From Wolfiporia cocos (lineage: Eukaryota; Basidiomycota; Agaricomycetes; Polyporales; Phaeolaceae), in NCBI GenBank assembly GCA_029448655.1, contig JACCLO010000001.1, positions 434,001-498,000 of the forward strand: 64,000 bases of DNA. The letters run 5' to 3'. The notes below the pieces were generated by a model. That model searched no databases and had not been told where the DNA came from. It saw only the letters and a program-made list of their open reading frames with translations. This document shows positions 52,051-62,286 of this stretch, in pieces. The translations under genes and the position numbers were made by a program. Position 1 is the first letter of the stretch; the number at the start of each line of letters is the position of its first letter.

Positions 52051-53140
52051 CTCGTCAGCACAGAGTGTCTGAGACTATCGGAGAGATTGCAGAAATATGT
52101 GGCGCAGGTGGAAGCTCATATATGCCGTCCGGTTCTGTACTTTTTGGTTCCCGGTCCAGGAGAAGCTGTCACGACCTCCTCATACGATCCGCTGTGTCCC
52201 ACGTGCGAGTGCGGATGAGCATCAGTGCACTACGTTACTCTTCCCGCAGCTGTGAGATTCTGGTTGAGCAGACGTCAAAGATGGAGAAGAGTGGATCGGC
52301 TTTCGCTACAGAGGCTGTTGTGCGCATCGATGACCCATTGTCTGCAGTGTTTCATGGATGTATTTCCCACAGCGCTATCTTGACGAACTGAGGCGATTAT
52401 GCGGAATCCGCCCTTGCGGGGGCAATGATGATTTATGAAGCTGTATATAATGCGTCCCGCGCAAGGTGATGATGTGCATAGACAGCCTCGAGGCCGACAG
52501 ATCGAGTGTTTATCGCAACGACAATTGTAATGAGGAACGAGAGTCGGAGAATCGAGATATGGATTGGGCCAACGTGTGATCAGAATCTGGGTTGATGGTC
52601 AGTTCTGCACGGGCAAACGCCTTCCAGAGCCGCCAAGATATCCCATCGTCCAAGCGGCTGATGGCCCGCACAGGACGTAGTACCGGCCTCTGACCGATGG
52701 TCAGATGTGAGCCGCCGAGAGCATGGCTCATATGGGATGTTCTGCATGTTGGAGAGACCAACTGTTGGCCGAACGCGGGAGTTGAAGTCCTCGCCATGAG
52801 TCTATGACTCGGGTACTTGACTCGCTCATCAGCAAAGTGCGAGACCGTAGATCTACTCGTATCTACGTAGATATACCTAGCAGGTCCTGTAAATGTAGCC
52901 GGACCGGTATAGTCATGTATAACCCCCTTATAGTAACAGGTCCGTGCAATAGCAAGCGCCCAGGGGGCGCGTTCTTGCAAGGACGCCACGCCCAGGCCCT
53001 TGCTATTGCAAGGACATCACCTGAGGGCCTCAATATCGCGAGGATCTTATCTGAGGCCCTTGATATTGCGAGGACAGTAGCAGTCACCTAGGCAGCGCGG
53101 GGGCACCGCTCCAGGACACCGGTTCCAGGATTGTAGCTTG
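52051..53140. other. 5' flank of DUF6533 copy 2 and a minisatellite-like block
   Basis: 52051-52770 is the inverted counterpart of 30700-31413. 52830-53085 is the inverted counterpart of 45395-45660; within it 52945-53085 holds about four units of roughly 30 bp (gcccttgctattgcaaggac plus about ten bases). No gene. Confidence 0.5.
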
Positions 53141-53745
53141 TAGTGATGTGCAAAGCACGGCTCAAAGCCGTGAGCCGGGCCTGGCCGAGCCGACTTAAGC
53201 CGGGCCGAGCCGAGCCTGGGGGGCGGCTTAAGACGGCTCAGGGCCCGGCTTGGATCGTGAGCCGGCCGTAGCCGAGCCCTGAGCCGGCGGCTTTAGGCGC
53301 GCAGCTGTGGTATTGTTAAAATTAGCGAAAATGGTTTAAGATTTTGCATCAATTCACCTTATATGATCTCAATGGCCATTACAATGACTTGTATCTGCTA
53401 ACACGGTGCGGAACGTTGTGACTACTGTTGCGATCGGGGTTGTGATCGAGATCTGGATTTTTGGTCAACATCATAAGCAGCTGTAAAAACACTTGTAGAT
53501 CAGATTATCAACAAATAGTAGACATATAAGCATTCTGAATATGTTGTGCTGTCATTTGAACTGCACAAGCCAATAATTCCGAGGTCCTACCTGATTACCC
53601 ATAAGCCCCGGCCTGAGCCTGAGCCGGGCCCAAGCCGGCCTGAGCCGTCAAGGAGGGCCCGGCTTGACATTTCGCTGAGCCCGAGCCCTTCAAAGCCGGG
53701 CCCAAGCCCCGGGCTTTGAGCCGAGCCGTGCTTTGCACATCACTA
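53141..53745. mobile_element. hAT-type MITE, copy 2 (605 bp)
   Basis: Same ends as 45846-46461, same orientation. Exact 8-bp duplication gtagcttg at 53133-53140 and 53746-53753. The two copies differ by scattered substitutions and one internal deletion near 53330. Confidence 0.92.
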
Positions 53746-54003
53746 GTAGCTTGTAGAATATATTGTATCTACACAATGCAGTGCTAATAAAAGCTCGATT
53801 TTATTCATGTTAATAGAGCTAACTACTAACACAAGTAGCTATGAAATATCCACCACATAGCAGTAGTCTCTGACCTCCGCTCCCACCCATGGCACGTGCG
53901 GCGGCGGGCTCTCTTAGTATCAGTGTGAACGTATGCTGCGGACGTGGTGTGGACGCCGTGCGTTGCTATCACCACAAGAGTGTCCCGCATGTGGCGCTCA
54001 CTG

Positions 54004-54500
54004 TCACTGTACAGAGCATGTCAGCCTTGAGTTGCTACGAGCAGGAAGGGAAAGAAGGTAGACGCACATGAGCATCATGTGTGTGCCAGTTGGCACGTCC
54101 CCCAGCACAGACATCGACAGGGCCTTGGCCAAAGGGTCGTCCATGTCCATTGCACCCTCTCCATCCAGCTCTGGCACCGCACCGTCTTCCCCCATCTCAG
54201 TGCTCACGGCCCTGTGCGCCACGTCCTTCTCCACGTCCTTCACGTGCTGGAGCGCCACACTTGCAGCTAGGACGTGCTCGACGAATTTGTAGCAGCACAG
54301 CTGGAAGAGCAGGAATCCCTCCTGTGCCTCAGCAGTGCTCGGATAGTGTGCATGCAGGTCCTCGAGCGCTCCATCGATGTTACCCGCACGCATCACTGTC
54401 ACACGCCAATTTCAAGCCTCTAGGCACAGTACCTTTTCCGATCATCAGAGCACCCCCGAGGCTGGAAGCCCGATGCCTCAGCTAGAACCAAGCCCTACGC
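54004..54500 (-). pseudogene. CTLH/CRA (RanBPM-like) gene fragment next to element F
   Basis: Minus strand. An exon from 54395 to about 54004 reads VMRAGNIDGALEDLHAHYPS, then EGFLLFQLCCYKFVEHVLAA and an acidic region, which is the pattern of a CTLH domain (C-terminal to LisH) found in RanBPM-type proteins of the GID/CTLH ubiquitin-ligase complex. An upstream exon piece ending at 54433 (GGALMIGK) joins in frame across a short intron 54432-54396 (GTACTG...CAG). The gene is cut 5' by element F at 54501; no upstream exons are recognisable on the far side in the window. Confidence 0.55.
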
Positions 54501-54501
54501 A
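54497..54501. repeat. Target-site duplication of element F, left copy (acgca)
   Basis: acgca, repeated at 62648-62652. Confidence 0.93.
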
Positions 54502-54862
54502 TGACACAAGCACATTCTCAAGCAACTTCTCAGGGGAAGTGTAATCGCGTGGAAGCGACTTCCTGATCTGAGGCTACTCAAGGCAGTAAAGGCCAAGACG
54601 AGTCTGGGGTGCTCCCTGCTCGTCAGGCCAGTATATATGCTACTTAGGTGTTTGTACATGTTTGGCTACTGTACAGTATTACGTAAGCTAATAGTCCGTG
54701 ATAACCCTAACCTAGGGGTAGAGCCGAGAGAAGAGTGACTGGGGTCTGACTAGGCACGTGTGGGGTGTTCGGGGTCCTTGCACGTGATGCTAGGCGGGCG
54801 CTTAGATAAGATAAGGTCTGTCGTTCAGTCGTGGGCTAACTGAATGAAATCGGCTTGTGACA
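54502..54862 (-). repeat. 3' LTR of element F (361 bp)
   Basis: Plus-strand ends tgacacaag...cttgtgaca. Two substitutions relative to 62287-62647. Confidence 0.95.
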
Positions 54863-54865
54863 GTA

Positions 54866-54876
54866 CCCCCTCTTCT
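54866..54876 (-). promoter_or_regulatory. Polypurine tract of element F
   Basis: Minus strand agaagaggggg, then tac, then the 3' LTR; the same spacing as in elements A and C. Confidence 0.8.
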
Positions 54877-54908
54877 AGCTGCGTGTCCCCACGCCCAGCA
54901 ATTACTTT

Positions 54909-57900
54909 TTACATGGTTTGGTCGACGTGACAGGGGTGGTCTACGAGTTTTTTGCAGATATGTGAGTTGGCTAGTTGTAACGTGTTTAGCACTGGGTAGA
55001 TCCAGTATCCTTTTGACTCAGGTATAGTGGATTCTATCGGCTGTCCAACTCGGATTCCATATTGCATTACTCGTGTGCGTGGATCGCAGAACCAGAAGTT
55101 ACGGGCGACAAGCTTCTTCTCGTAGGCGTAGAACGGTATGCTGCCTTTGATTAGAAGAGTGTTATCTATGTCGTCGTAGATTATGAACTCCTTCGGGTTC
55201 TCCCTAAGACCCATTTCCTTAGCCTTTCGTTCGAAGTCCTCCCATTCTGGGTCCCACTTAGTTTCAGAGTGGTCCCAGCCAGTGTTTCGGTTTTTCCACT
55301 GGTTGCCTGGGGCGGATGGTCTAGCTTCGAAGAACTTTGTGACTAGGTCTTGGAAAGGGGTCAATCCTCGCTTGCGTTCCCATGTCGTAGTCCCATCAGA
55401 CCACTCGACTTCTAGCTCGACTCGCCCTCGGTCTTCTCTGGATGCGAGGATCCGGAGAGGCCTGCGAGCGTCATTGCTTTCTGTCCTGACTGTGTGGTCC
55501 TGATTGGGGAAAGCCGGAGCATGATACGGTAGTAGTAGGACCTCGTTGAAGACGGGGTATATCCCGCGCATGTCTGCGGGGAGGTCCAGTTCGTATGCTC
55601 CATGTCCGACTTTCTTCGTCACCTTGTACGGTCCGAACCTTTTGGAGTCTAGCTTCTTGGTAGGGTGGCCCATGTTAATGTTTCGGCCGTCTACCCATAC
55701 CATGTCTCCTTCGGAGTATGATAGCGGCGATGCCCGTTTCCTATCATAGTATTCCTTCATGCGGAGTTTGGCCTTCTCCAGGTTCTGTGACGCACGTTTG
55801 GAGATCTCGTGCATATGTTCGACCCAGTCCCGTGCTACCCCCTCTTCTTGCTCGAGTCCCTCTACTCCTGTGAAAGGGTGGTATCCGTGCGTAAGGTAAA
55901 AGGGGCTGTAGCCCGTACTACTATGTACATGACACTTATACGCGAATGCTGCTAGCGGGAGTAAGTCCGGCCAGTTGGTATGCGTGTCGTTAATAAATAA
56001 TCGTAGGTATACTTCCAGTTCCTGGTTCATTCGTTCCATCTGCCCGTCTGTCTGCGGGTGGAACGCTGTACTAGGATTCCCTTCTATCCCTAACCTTCGA
56101 TAAACGTCCTTGATGAACTCCGCAACGAACTGTGGTCCTCTGTCGCTGAATATCTTCTTCGGCAATCCATGAAGGGCGTAGACTTTATCGATAAATATGT
56201 TGGCCCATCCTTCGGCCGTTAACTTGGTCGTTGTTGGTATAGCTACATAGTCCTTGGACTTCATATCTACTACTACAATAATGGCATCGCGACCCTTGGA
56301 GACTGGGAGTCCCGTGATCATGTCTACGGAAATATTCTCCCAATTGTGTGACGGAGTTGGGTTCGGGTTGAGAGGGGCCGCGCGCTTGGATCTGTCGGGT
56401 TTGGCTGCCTGGCACTTGATACATGCCTTCACGTACTGGCGGATGTCTTTCCTCATCTTTGGCCACCAGTAGTGTCGATGTATGGCGGTGTACGTGTTTT
56501 CTGTGCCAGGGTGTCCTGCCGAAACCGTGTCGTGGAACGAAGAAATGATTTTTCCTATTAATTCTTCGTCCCGGGGAATGATCATCCTCTCCCTCCTAAA
56601 CCGCAGACCGTCCTCGGTCGTTTCCCCTGCTTCTACTCCTCCCTTTCCTTCGTAGAGAGTGGCTTCCGCTTTGACCCTCTCCTTTACTTCGTCGTAGGTT
56701 ATCCCTTTGACTACAGTATAGAAGGAAGATCGCAGCCTTTCTGCGCTGTCTTCGACGAATAGGTGTGGCTTCAGGACGACTTGCCCTTCGAGGTGATCCT
56801 TGTCGTTGCCGTAATCACTTCTTCGGGAAAGCCCATCGGCCCTTCCGTTGGTTTTGCCGGGGATGTGCACGAGATGTAGGTCATACTCGGCAAGTTCCGT
56901 CATCCACCGGGCTTGTCGCGGATTAATCTTTTGCGGGGTTTTAAAGTATTCTAGATTCTTATGGTCCGTTAATACTTCTACAGGGTGCTTTGCACCCATT
57001 ACGAAATGGCGCCATTCGTCTAGGGCGCGCATGATAGCGAGTAACTCTCGATCGTATATCTCGTAGTTACGTTCTGCCGGTATCATCGTCTTACTCTGGT
57101 ACGCGATGGGTTTCCATACGCCTTCCTGCTTCTGCATGAGGCAGGCTCCAGTTGCGAAGTCTGAAGAGTCTGCCTCGATGCGGAAGGGGTCGTCGTCGTT
57201 TGGAATGCCTAACACGGGTGCTTTGATAAAGATCTTTTTCAATTTCTCGAAGCACTCGAGTTCCGTCGTACCCCACTGCCATTCTGTGTCCTTTGTCAGA
57301 TTGATCAGTGGGCGAGCTACCGTGGAGAACTTGGGTATAAATCTCCGGTAGAAGTTAGCAAATCCGATGAAGGACTGCACTTCTTTCTTGTTCCGAGGTG
57401 CTGGCCAATCGGCTACTGCAGCTACCTTCGCGGGGTCCATACGGATCTGCCCGTGAGAGATTATATGCCCGAGATATTCGACTTCGCTTTTCATGAATTC
57501 ACATTTCTCTGGTTTACATGTAAGCTTGTTTTGACGGAGGACGAGGAGCACCTTGCGCAGGATCTCTTTGTGCTCTGCCTCGTCCTCAGTGAAAACAAGG
57601 ATGTCGTCTAGGTATACAATGACTTTGCCCGTCATTATGAGATCTCGGAAGATGTCATTCATCAAAGCTTGGAATGTGCCTGGTGCATTGCACATCCCGA
57701 AGAACATCACTAATGGCTCATAGAGCCCCCGATTAGTGATGAAGGCGGCTTTTTCCTCGTCGCCTTCTTTGATTCTGACATTTGTATATCCCCAACGAAT
57801 GTCCAATTTCGAGAAGTACTTAGCTCTTTTTAGCTTGTTGAGCAGCTCCATGATCAATGGGAGCGGGTACCGGTTCTTCTTGGTCATCTGGTTCAATTTC

Positions 57901-60900
57901 CGATAATCTTGTATGGGTCTCAGTTTCCCATCCTTCTTTTTGACGAAGAAGAATGGTGCCCCCCATGGTGACTTGGACGGCCGTATGCGTCCGGTTCGTA
58001 ACTGTTCTTCTAAGAAGTCATCTAGCGCCTCCTGCTCCCTAGGGGAGAGCGCGTAGATCTTGCTGGCGTAAGGTTCGGAGTTGGGCAGTAGTTCGATTGC
58101 ATGATCCCACGGTCGCCGTTCGGGGAGGTTGTCGAATTCCTTTTCCTCAAACACGTCTCGGAAGTCGTGTAGGTACTCGGGGACTACCTCCTCAAAGGTT
58201 TTTGCTTCCGTGGTCTTTCCGGCTGCAATGGCGATCTCGGTTGCCTTCGTAGCGCGTACTCGCTCAGCGATGTCCGCTCTGCATTCCTCCCTGTTCCTAA
58301 TCCATGCGTCAGCGAAAATGTAATAGATATGATCACCATCCTCGATCTGCTCGTGTTCGCAGTCGCAGGTGAAGGTGATCCGGCGTTTCTTCCAGTCGAT
58401 GGTTGGGTTGTGGTCTTCCAACCAGTTGAAGCCGAGGAATATGTCAGCGGAGACTAGCTCCGTGACGTGGAACTTGCGTGTTTCCAAATGCGTGTCGATC
58501 TGCATCTGGAGTTCGACGTAATGCGTCATCTTGCCTGCGGCATTGGTACTTCCGTCTGCGTTGTACAGCTTGACGGGTCGGTCTAGCGGGATCTGCTCGA
58601 GTCTATGTTCCTCGACGTAGGCACGACTGATTACTGATCCCGTAGAACCAGAATCTATCAGTGCTTTTGTAAAGAGGGCGCGTCCGTTGGGGCGGTGGAG
58701 AGTGATTGGTACTTCGATCTGCTTTCCCCGTTTTCCCGTCTGGATTACCACTACATTTCCTCGGAGTTTCTCTCCGGTAGATCTGAAACCCACTGTACCG
58801 CGAGTGGTTTCCCGAATGTTCTTGACGATACGTGTGTGGGGTGTCATGTTGCACTCGAGTATGAACTGGGCGATCCTGTCCCCATACTCGACCAAATAAT
58901 CTGTTCCAGTTTGATTATTTAGTATGACTTTTAGTATCCCGGTGTAGTCCTCGTCTACTACACCGGCTTCCACGTCGACTCCCTTGAGGGCGAGTCCGGA
59001 TCGTGGGGCTATTCTGCCGTATACACCGTTGGGCATCCTGATCTTGATGCCCGTACTAACGGTGATACGCTTTCCGTTTGGTATAATGACCTCCTCTGCA
59101 GAGTGTAGGTCGTACCCCACGGCTCCGGCGGTCTTTCGCTCGGGGGCTATTGCGCGGGGGTGGTCTAGGTAAATGTCGAGCGTGACTGCCTTCTTCTTGG
59201 CACGTCTACGCCGCACTTTCTTTTCAGTCTTTTTCTTGACTGTGGGTCCTGATGCGTCTGCCATTGTCACATCAGGATCCACAACCGGGTCTACGTCCAT
59301 GGGTACATAGTTTACATTGTTTATGGAGGAATTAAGCACGGTATTTTCCTCCCGCCAAGCTCCAGAGGGAGACTCCTCCGAAGCTGTTACAAACGAATCC
59401 GACGAGCATGTTGAAGCTTCGTCGTCATCACTATGGTCCCTATCTACTGAACGTGGTACAGATATGAAGTCTAATATCGGGGCCCCGGTTCCTAGCCCAT
59501 AAAGTCCATCAACCGGATCGGTCACCTCCATGGCAGACTCAGAGTCGCTATTTACTGTTTCCTCTACTTCCAGAACTGAGAAACGGTTAGAGGGGGAGGG
59601 ACGTACCTGATTGAGTCCAGCTTCTTTCGCGGCCTCAGGGTTCTCCTTGGCCCAGGCTGCAACCATTCGGATGAAATCCTCCTGGCTGACTTCGCCCAGG
59701 ACCTTCGGAGCATCATTCCCTGCTTCGACGGCCTGCCTTGTCTGCGCTGGTGCGGATGGACTGGCACCGGTATTCCCTCCGCTGGTGGCTGCTCGGGGCC
59801 TCCAGTTGGGTTGGTGCCATGTCGGTTTGTTGCAGCCTTTGCCGGGCTGCTCTGCCTGTGTCTTTTTGCAAGAGTGGCAGATTCTCTTGAGGAGGTTGGC
59901 CTTCTCCTCCGCGGAGTATTCCTTCCACGGCGCCTGTTCCGATGACGATGTTGACCGACTTTTGCCTTTGTTGGTACCCGATGACGTTCCCTTTCCGTGG
60001 CGCAGCTTTTCCTCATCGCGGAGTCGTCGCATGGCGTTGTCCGTGCGGAGGATCGCCTGTTTCCAGGATTGATAGTCCTCCGGGATCTGGACGTTGTACC
60101 CGTGCTGCGACTTATCGTTGACGGTGGCGGCGACGAAGGCGGAGTGTACGGCGGTATAAATTTCCTTCGGGATTGCGGCAGTGACCCAGCGATGTACGAT
60201 CTGGTTTTCTTTGTCGTACTTTGCCTCCGAAAGAAGTCGTTCCAACTCTTGGAAATACTCCTCGCCTTTACCAATGGACATATTGAGCTTCTCTGCTGCG
60301 ACTGCCGACTTCTTTTCCAGGTCGGGGTCGTCAAACTTCTGGTGAAGTTCCCAGATGAACCGAAGCCAGCTCATATGCCATTGTCCGTCGTGATAGTGCT
60401 CTCGCGTGAAAGCCGTTACCCAGGCGTCGACCTTAGGACCCCTGATCAGCGAGATCGCAGTGCCGATCTTTTTGCTGTCCGTGAAAAGAAGGGGCCGGTT
60501 GTCATCGATGTACACCTTTAGCCTTACCACCCACGAGATGAAGTTGTCGCCTGTGAATGCTTCTGGTTCCCGCACCTTGGATTTGTACCGTGGGTCTGGC
60601 TGTGGCTCTGGAAGCATAGAGTACGCGTCCCACTGCGAGCTAGCCGGTTTCTCGGGCCGCCACATCGATGCCCGTGTTCCCTGAAGAGGCGCGGCTCTCC
60701 AGGTGTTCGTGTGCACGTTTGCGGGGGGAGCCGATGGAGGGACCGGTGTTGCTGCCTGCGGGGTGTAGCCTGGTAGGAACGGGTTGGTCTGCCGGGAGCT
60801 TACATTGGAGGCCGGGCGGGTCGCTGTGTTCACCGGTGGGGGAGATCCCATGTGGACGGACCTCACCCAGTTTTCAACCAGCCGGAAACGTTTTTCCGGA

Positions 60901-61514
60901 ACCGATGGTGCTGACCGACGGGGGGCGGAGTGCTGGCTGCGTAAAGAGGCCGCATCTCCTGCCGCGATTGCATCTGCCTGGAGGCGTTGCGCCTCCCGCA
61001 GGAATCGTGCTCCCATGTCCGCGTTCCACACACCGGTTTGAACCATTGTTGTCGCTACCGTTTGGCACCGAAGGCCGAAGTCCGCCGAGGTTGGGTTGGG
61101 GAGGAATGCCCACTGTAGCGTGAGAGGTGAGTCGATGTGACCCAGTTGGCTTCCTCCGCGAATAGTGTTGGACTGTTCCCTTGCCAGGTGGAAGGCTTGG
61201 TCTAGTCGCTCGACGCCGGGTCCCTGATCCTCCACCGATGCTCCGTATACGAGTGATCGTGCGGGGGGATGGTTACCGAGGGTTCCGGTGTGGACCGAGG
61301 CGACCTCTACTTCTTGTTGCGGGGCGTGGATGCTGTCCGCCACCGAGAGTAGGGCGAAGTTTTCGGGTAAGCCGTGTACCTGGTAGTTCACCCACTGCCC
61401 TGGGTGGAACGGGTTGTTGGTGACGGTGGGGGTGCCGATGATGGTGCCTCCTGGGAGCGGGATGTTTTCGGGCCGGGGGTTTCGGATGAAGTCGAGGTTG
61501 TGTGGAGAGGCCAT
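54909..61514 (-). CDS. gag-pol: Gag-dUTPase-PR-RT-RNaseH-IN-chromodomain polyprotein of element F (2201 aa)
   Basis: Starts at the ATG at 61514. Residues 1-520: gag with Pro-rich N-terminus and capsid-like region (about 310-480); a Cys/His cluster from C546 (CHSCKK...CNKPTWH) is not a classical CCHC. About 785-915: dUTPase with motif 1 GYDLHS (D802), motif 2 PRSGLALK, motif 3 AGVVDEDYTGIL, motif 4 GDRIAQFI and motif 5 RGTVGFRSTG, where R911 replaces the usual Gly of GFGSTG. Protease D954-S-G. RT with YLDD at 1301-1304. RNase H. Integrase with HHCC and DDE (first D at 1731). A diverged chromodomain at about 2012-2065 (ELEVEWSDGTTTWE). The last 125 residues form a Trp/Tyr-rich tail I do not recognise. 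Gag and pol are in one frame, so the ratio of products must be set after translation or by other means. Confidence 0.95.
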   Translation of the reverse strand: MASPHNLDFIRNPRPENIPLPGGTIIGTPTVTNNPFHPGQWVNYQVHGLPENFALLSVADSIHAPQQEVEVASVHTGTLGNHPPARSLVYGASVEDQGPGVERLDQAFHLAREQSNTIRGGSQLGHIDSPLTLQWAFLPNPTSADFGLRCQTVATTMVQTGVWNADMGARFLREAQRLQADAIAAGDAASLRSQHSAPRRSAPSVPEKRFRLVENWVRSVHMGSPPPVNTATRPASNVSSRQTNPFLPGYTPQAATPVPPSAPPANVHTNTWRAAPLQGTRASMWRPEKPASSQWDAYSMLPEPQPDPRYKSKVREPEAFTGDNFISWVVRLKVYIDDNRPLLFTDSKKIGTAISLIRGPKVDAWVTAFTREHYHDGQWHMSWLRFIWELHQKFDDPDLEKKSAVAAEKLNMSIGKGEEYFQELERLLSEAKYDKENQIVHRWVTAAIPKEIYTAVHSAFVAATVNDKSQHGYNVQIPEDYQSWKQAILRTDNAMRRLRDEEKLRHGKGTSSGTNKGKSRSTSSSEQAPWKEYSAEEKANLLKRICHSCKKTQAEQPGKGCNKPTWHQPNWRPRAATSGGNTGASPSAPAQTRQAVEAGNDAPKVLGEVSQEDFIRMVAAWAKENPEAAKEAGLNQVRPSPSNRFSVLEVEETVNSDSESAMEVTDPVDGLYGLGTGAPILDFISVPRSVDRDHSDDDEASTCSSDSFVTASEESPSGAWREENTVLNSSINNVNYVPMDVDPVVDPDVTMADASGPTVKKKTEKKVRRRRAKKKAVTLDIYLDHPRAIAPERKTAGAVGYDLHSAEEVIIPNGKRITVSTGIKIRMPNGVYGRIAPRSGLALKGVDVEAGVVDEDYTGILKVILNNQTGTDYLVEYGDRIAQFILECNMTPHTRIVKNIRETTRGTVGFRSTGEKLRGNVVVIQTGKRGKQIEVPITLHRPNGRALFTKALIDSGSTGSVISRAYVEEHRLEQIPLDRPVKLYNADGSTNAAGKMTHYVELQMQIDTHLETRKFHVTELVSADIFLGFNWLEDHNPTIDWKKRRITFTCDCEHEQIEDGDHIYYIFADAWIRNREECRADIAERVRATKATEIAIAAGKTTEAKTFEEVVPEYLHDFRDVFEEKEFDNLPERRPWDHAIELLPNSEPYASKIYALSPREQEALDDFLEEQLRTGRIRPSKSPWGAPFFFVKKKDGKLRPIQDYRKLNQMTKKNRYPLPLIMELLNKLKRAKYFSKLDIRWGYTNVRIKEGDEEKAAFITNRGLYEPLVMFFGMCNAPGTFQALMNDIFRDLIMTGKVIVYLDDILVFTEDEAEHKEILRKVLLVLRQNKLTCKPEKCEFMKSEVEYLGHIISHGQIRMDPAKVAAVADWPAPRNKKEVQSFIGFANFYRRFIPKFSTVARPLINLTKDTEWQWGTTELECFEKLKKIFIKAPVLGIPNDDDPFRIEADSSDFATGACLMQKQEGVWKPIAYQSKTMIPAERNYEIYDRELLAIMRALDEWRHFVMGAKHPVEVLTDHKNLEYFKTPQKINPRQARWMTELAEYDLHLVHIPGKTNGRADGLSRRSDYGNDKDHLEGQVVLKPHLFVEDSAERLRSSFYTVVKGITYDEVKERVKAEATLYEGKGGVEAGETTEDGLRFRRERMIIPRDEELIGKIISSFHDTVSAGHPGTENTYTAIHRHYWWPKMRKDIRQYVKACIKCQAAKPDRSKRAAPLNPNPTPSHNWENISVDMITGLPVSKGRDAIIVVVDMKSKDYVAIPTTTKLTAEGWANIFIDKVYALHGLPKKIFSDRGPQFVAEFIKDVYRRLGIEGNPSTAFHPQTDGQMERMNQELEVYLRLFINDTHTNWPDLLPLAAFAYKCHVHSSTGYSPFYLTHGYHPFTGVEGLEQEEGVARDWVEHMHEISKRASQNLEKAKLRMKEYYDRKRASPLSYSEGDMVWVDGRNINMGHPTKKLDSKRFGPYKVTKKVGHGAYELDLPADMRGIYPVFNEVLLLPYHAPAFPNQDHTVRTESNDARRPLRILASREDRGRVELEVEWSDGTTTWERKRGLTPFQDLVTKFFEARPSAPGNQWKNRNTGWDHSETKWDPEWEDFERKAKEMGLRENPKEFIIYDDIDNTLLIKGSIPFYAYEKKLVARNFWFCDPRTRVMQYGIRVGQPIESTIPESKGYWIYPVLNTLQLANSHICKKLVDHPCHVDQTM

Positions 61515-62286
61515 TGTATTGTATTGGTGTTTACAGAAGGTAAAAAAGCAGTGGCCGCGACGGTCGAAGCGCTACCCGCCCACTGTGGATCAGCCTATAG
61601 CTGCGATCGGGGTGGTAACTAGAAACTTCGGTTGTCCGCCTCTGTCAGAGTCCACTCCTTTTCGGGAGTGCGCCAAGAAACGCTAAGGGGTTTTCAGCCC
61701 AAAGCTGGCAAGAAAACTCTGCCTCTGAACCCTCGTCCAGCCCCGAAGCTAATTCGGGATACCGGGGGGACAGGAACTATCCGCCTGGGATGGGGCGTGT
61801 AAAAACTAAACGTAATTTGGCCAAGTGGCCGTATGGACAGGCTGTGTCGCGCCTCTTCAGCCGCCTGGTGGGGCGCTGGGTTGTATAGTAACGGGGGGGC
61901 GGTAATGCCCGTACGTGCCGCGGTAATGCGGGTAAATAGGTGCCCAGTGCCTCTGTAAACTGCCGTAGGGCCCCTTAACGCCTTTGATTATTTCGCGTCG
62001 GGTACTCGTCTACTACGGTGGGGTTGAAACCCAAAGCCTTTACGCCGTATTGCACGACGCTGGCCCAGTAGCTTAGAAGCAACGGTAGGAGTGGTCCCCT
62101 ACACGCTGTTCACAAGTGTGTCCCCCAGAACTCAAATCCCTTGACCCTGGGATGAGACGGGTATGAATAACTGATCACGTGCCCGGATGACAGAAGTCAA
62201 ACGAGGGCGAAAGAAAAGTGCACTTTGCCCCTAGTGCGCCGGGGTTGCTCTGGAATGAACTCAGAGCGGGGGGGAGACTCGTCTTA
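61515..62286 (-). other. Leader of element F
   Basis: 772 nt between LTR and polyprotein start. It contains the PBS at its LTR-proximal end and G/C-rich runs (for example near 61890), with no protein feature. Confidence 0.6.
62275..62285 (-). promoter_or_regulatory. Primer-binding site of self-priming type in F
   Basis: Minus strand aagacgagtct, one base after the 5' LTR, is the exact complement of agactcgtctt encoded at 62390-62380 in the LTR: 11 of 11 bases, with mismatches on both sides. Confidence 0.75.

Noticed and set aside
54079..54485. Plus-strand frames opposite the CTLH fragment
   Set aside because: Pro/Ser/His-rich shadows; the minus-strand frame has the domain pattern and a fitting intron.
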